Assembly (NCBI GenBank): GCA_021159475.1
Contig: JAGGRS010000252.1
Span: 1-11,074 of the forward strand
DNA from: Candidatus Methanophagales archaeon
GTDB lineage: Archaea; Halobacteriota; Syntropharchaeia; Alkanophagales; Methanospirareceae
Direction of reading: 5' to 3'
Length of the DNA stretch: 11,074 nt
Position numbers and translations under genes: made by a program
The notes under the pieces: generated by a model
Database searches by the model: none
The model's input: the letters and a program-made list of their open reading frames with translations, nothing else
What the model was told of the DNA's origin: nothing
Shown here: positions 6,385 to 11,074 of the stretch, piece after piece
Numbering within the stretch: position 1 is the stretch's first letter
How the letters are laid out: every line of letters begins with the position of its first letter

Positions 6385-7054
6385 GCTCGTCAATCGCCTC
6401 TTCTATCCATGCCCCTTCCAGTCCCTTCTTCTCTAACTCCGCAATTAACCGTTCGCGACTGCACTTATCCACCGTGTTCAGGAAATCAAGTGCTACATCC
6501 TTTGCAGTCCTGTTATAATACTGCCACAACTGCTGAACCGCTTTTATTGCTGTGCTTTCACATTCCTCCAGCTTGTTACCATAGTGTGTGAGAGCCTTCC
6601 TCATCCATGTGGTGGCGGCGGGCACGGGCGTCATAGAGCGAAGCAGTTCTATCCGCCTCATTGTCCGTATAGCAGTGCTCAGTATCCAGTTATCTCTTAC
6701 AGTCGAGTCTACCATAGCCATCTCCCTCCCGAGTATCAGGAAGCCACTCTCATGGTGGCGTATGCGTATGTTACCGAGGAACGCCACGAAAGACTCTGGT
6801 TTGAACGTCATCTCAATATCTGTATACAGATTGATGACCGCAGTGGAATCATCTATCCTCAGCTTTGTTATTCGCCCTCGCCTCTCCACTTCTTTCACTT
6901 CACCGACGCCGAACAGAGTTGAGCATCTCGCACATGTGGGTGTAACAACGGTATTATCAATAACGAAGTCACTGCTCATCAACTCTTTGAAGAAAACACG
7001 GCACGCACCTGCTTCTCCTCCTGCTCCTTCTTCACCCGGCATTGTATCACACAC
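6308..7054 (-). CDS. RPA-associated OB-fold protein (COG3390-like)
   Basis: A 248-residue protein resembling archaeal RPA-associated proteins, which in haloarchaea are encoded beside RPA subunits and support single-stranded DNA binding in replication and repair. The diagnostic N-terminal segment runs from RVFFKEL (19-25) through TPTCARCSTLFGVGEV (38-53). It leads into an OB-fold with IDDSTAVINLYTD (67-79) and FVAFLGNIRI (89-98). DNWIL (121-125) begins the helical middle, and the C-terminal 185-240 is winged-helix-like. The CxxC at 41-44 is a single pair, so no complete zinc site is seen. The longest frame starts at GTG 7054, 7 bases after the MEMO stop; ATG 7042 (M5) is an equally credible start and has GTGAT just upstream. 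The expected RPA partner gene is not adjacent. It is instead the third gene of an S2-MEMO block. Confidence 0.75.
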   Translation of the reverse strand: MCDTMPGEEGAGGEAGACRVFFKELMSSDFVIDNTVVTPTCARCSTLFGVGEVKEVERRGRITKLRIDDSTAVINLYTDIEMTFKPESFVAFLGNIRIRHHESGFLILGREMAMVDSTVRDNWILSTAIRTMRRIELLRSMTPVPAATTWMRKALTHYGNKLEECESTAIKAVQQLWQYYNRTAKDVALDFLNTVDKCSRERLIAELEKKGLEGAWIEEAIDELIADGMCYEPEAGVLALVHQQPNAV

Positions 7055-7061
7055 GAAGAAA

Positions 7062-7865
7062 TCAGAAGATTACGATGCCTCCATAGCCGACTACACTCGC
7101 TCTATCGCCGGTGACATCGCCGCTGGTGGCGTATTTAACCAGTTGCCCATGCTTCGCACCGAGCTTCTTCGCCGCATACATCACTGATGCTATTGGACCG
7201 ACACCGCAGGCAGAGGAGTTCAGTGCGAATATGCGGTTGTAGAACCTGCCAATATCCAGCTCTGTTATCGCTTCTATCACTGCTTCGTCCTTTTCTCGCG
7301 CTATATGCTCAGGTTCATAATGTGTGAAGTCTGAAGAGGCAATCAGAATGAACCTCTTATCTTTGAATCTGGCGATTGTATCCGCGAGGTCTTCCCCGAT
7401 CTCCTGTGCGGTATCTTCATCACTGAGTGCCACGCAGATAGGAACGAAGCGGAAGGTATCGAACCGGAACTGCAGAAACGGTAGCTGAACCTCTATTGAA
7501 TGTTCATGCCTGTGTGCAGTCTCATCAATATCAATGATCCGCCTTGGTAACGCATCCAGAAATGCGGTATCCACCTCCACACTACCCAGAGGAGTCATCC
7601 ATGTCTCCTTTGATGCGGCAACGAGTGACCCCAAGCCATAATGATTGGGCCCGAGGATGACGAAGGTATCGGCATGCGGGAGTTTTGCATAGACATGCGC
7701 GGCAACACCACCCGAATACATATAGCCCGCATGTGGTACCACGGCACCAATAATACGCTCATCTACGCCCTCTTCAGGTACTCCAGCAAAGCATTCCTCC
7801 AGTTGCGCTATCAACTTATCCCGGCTTGCTTCGTAGAAAGCACCTGCTACTGCTGCTCTTCTCAT
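7062..7865 (-). CDS. MEMO1-family protein
   Basis: A 267-residue member of the MEMO family, related in fold to LigB-type non-haem iron dioxygenases. Human MEMO1 has been described as a copper- or iron-binding redox-linked protein; the archaeal role is undetermined. Key positions are visible: VPHAGYMYSG (43-52, H45), GPNHYG (72-77, H75), EHSIEVQLPF (121-130, H122), SSDFTHY (177-183, D179 and H182) and CGVGPI (220-225, C220). H45, H75 and C220 correspond to the metal-site His, His and Cys of MEMO. Length is normal. ATG 7865 is 6 bases after the S2 stop, with GAGGT overlapping the S2 end as a likely ribosome binding site, so it is probably co-transcribed with S2. The rps2-MEMO order is widespread in archaea, which supports the archaeal origin of this strand. 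Confidence 0.92.
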   Translation of the reverse strand: MRRAAVAGAFYEASRDKLIAQLEECFAGVPEEGVDERIIGAVVPHAGYMYSGGVAAHVYAKLPHADTFVILGPNHYGLGSLVAASKETWMTPLGSVEVDTAFLDALPRRIIDIDETAHRHEHSIEVQLPFLQFRFDTFRFVPICVALSDEDTAQEIGEDLADTIARFKDKRFILIASSDFTHYEPEHIAREKDEAVIEAITELDIGRFYNRIFALNSSACGVGPIASVMYAAKKLGAKHGQLVKYATSGDVTGDRASVVGYGGIVIF

Positions 7866-7871
7866 TACATA

Positions 7872-10664
<2,793 letters not shown>

Positions 10665-10683
10665 TATTGATATTGAATGAGAG

Positions 10684-11074
10684 ATGGAAGCGGAGAATAT
10701 TATCTATATAATAGATGTTACGAACAGGGATGGTGTGCAGACATCGAGACTGGGGCTGGCGAAGTTAGAGAAGACGATGCTGAACCTCTATTTGGATGAG
10801 ATGGGCGTTTTCCAGAGCGAGTTCGGATTTCCAGTCACGAGGCACGAGACGAACTATTTGAATGCGAATCTTGAGCTGGTGGAGCTCGGTGCTATGAAGC
10901 GTATTCGGCTCGGTGGCTGGATGAGGGCGATAAGAAGCGATGTAGAGCAGGGTTTCAAGCTGGTTCCCGGGCTAAAGCATGTTAATTTGAGTATATCCAC
11001 CTCTGAGCAGATGATGAAAGGCAAGTTCATGGGTAGATACACATGGGATGATATAATAGAGATGATGTGCGAAG
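10684..11074 (+). CDS. DRE-TIM carboxyltransferase, Re-citrate/homocitrate synthase-like (cut by window end)
   Basis: The first 130 codons of a gene that continues beyond the window. DVTNRDGVQ at 11-19 is the variant DRE-TIM metallolyase signature (commonly D-T-T-L-R-D-G-E-Q), where D11 and the R15-D16 pair form the metal and substrate site. FQSEFGFP (43-50) and LKHVNLSISTS (97-107) follow the start of the TIM barrel. The DVTNRDGVQ form, as I recall, occurs in homocitrate synthase-like and Re-citrate synthase proteins of anaerobes, which condense acetyl-CoA with oxaloacetate or 2-oxoglutarate. An isopropylmalate or citramalate synthase is the alternative. The ATG is 19 bases after the ligA stop with only a weak upstream GAGAG, so translation may be coupled to ligA. 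The missing C-terminus prevents a specific call. Confidence 0.78.
   Translation, partial: MEAENIIYIIDVTNRDGVQTSRLGLAKLEKTMLNLYLDEMGVFQSEFGFPVTRHETNYLNANLELVELGAMKRIRLGGWMRAIRSDVEQGFKLVPGLKHVNLSISTSEQMMKGKFMGRYTWDDIIEMMCE

Noticed and set aside
6588..7187. Plus-strand 199-codon frame over the RPA-associated gene
   Set aside because: Antisense to a conserved OB-fold gene and runs into the MEMO gene; no motif.

Overview
The window comes from an archaeon, most likely a euryarchaeal lineage (Halobacteriota or relatives) and possibly an anaerobic methane- or alkane-oxidising group such as ANME-1. The archaeal assignment is well supported. It rests on an archaeal-type ribosomal protein S2 followed by a MEMO-family gene, an archaeal RPA-associated protein, a full-length Hef helicase-nuclease (a euryarchaeal architecture) and an archaeal XPB-type helicase start. 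The ANME-1-like assignment is only an inference, from the bacterial-type NAD+-dependent DNA ligase and a Re-citrate/homocitrate synthase-like gene in an otherwise archaeal setting. The DNA is gene-dense, of moderate GC, with heavy AGG/AGA and ATA codon use, TATA-like boxes and several possibly leaderless starts.

Layout. (1) 1-3077 is a DNA-repair block: the first 32 codons of an XPB/Rad25-type helicase (minus), divergent from a Nudix ADP-ribose pyrophosphatase-like gene (plus) whose last codons overlap the start of hef (plus). (2) 3094-4026 is a stand-alone GXGXG beta-helix protein related to glutamate synthase C-terminal domains and formylmethanofuran dehydrogenase subunit C. (3) 4053-5915 holds a convergent GH15 glucoamylase-like catalytic domain (minus), sharing a divergent promoter region with a HAD phosphatase (plus). 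(4) 5916-6307 is a scar-like region: a compact inverted-repeat element flanked by near-identical 10-bp direct repeats, then the 5' third of a hicB-family antitoxin gene that keeps its promoter and ribosome binding site but is cut after about 31 codons. (5) 8549 down to 6308 (minus) is a tight block: ribosomal protein S2, MEMO protein, RPA-associated OB-fold protein. (6) 8637-10664 (plus) is a complete ligA, followed after 19 bp by a DRE-TIM carboxyltransferase (Re-citrate/homocitrate synthase-like) that runs off the window end.

Theme. Genome maintenance dominates: XPB, Hef, the RPA-associated protein, LigA and, loosely, the Nudix enzyme. It is interleaved with translation (S2), carbohydrate hydrolysis (GH15, HAD) and central carbon metabolism (terminal synthase). 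No complete mobile element, CRISPR array, rRNA or tRNA gene was recognised. I did not find a clear undescribed multi-gene system. The most notable items are the bacterial-type ligase next to an archaeal ribosomal operon, the truncated hicB, and the small repeat-flanked palindromic element beside it.
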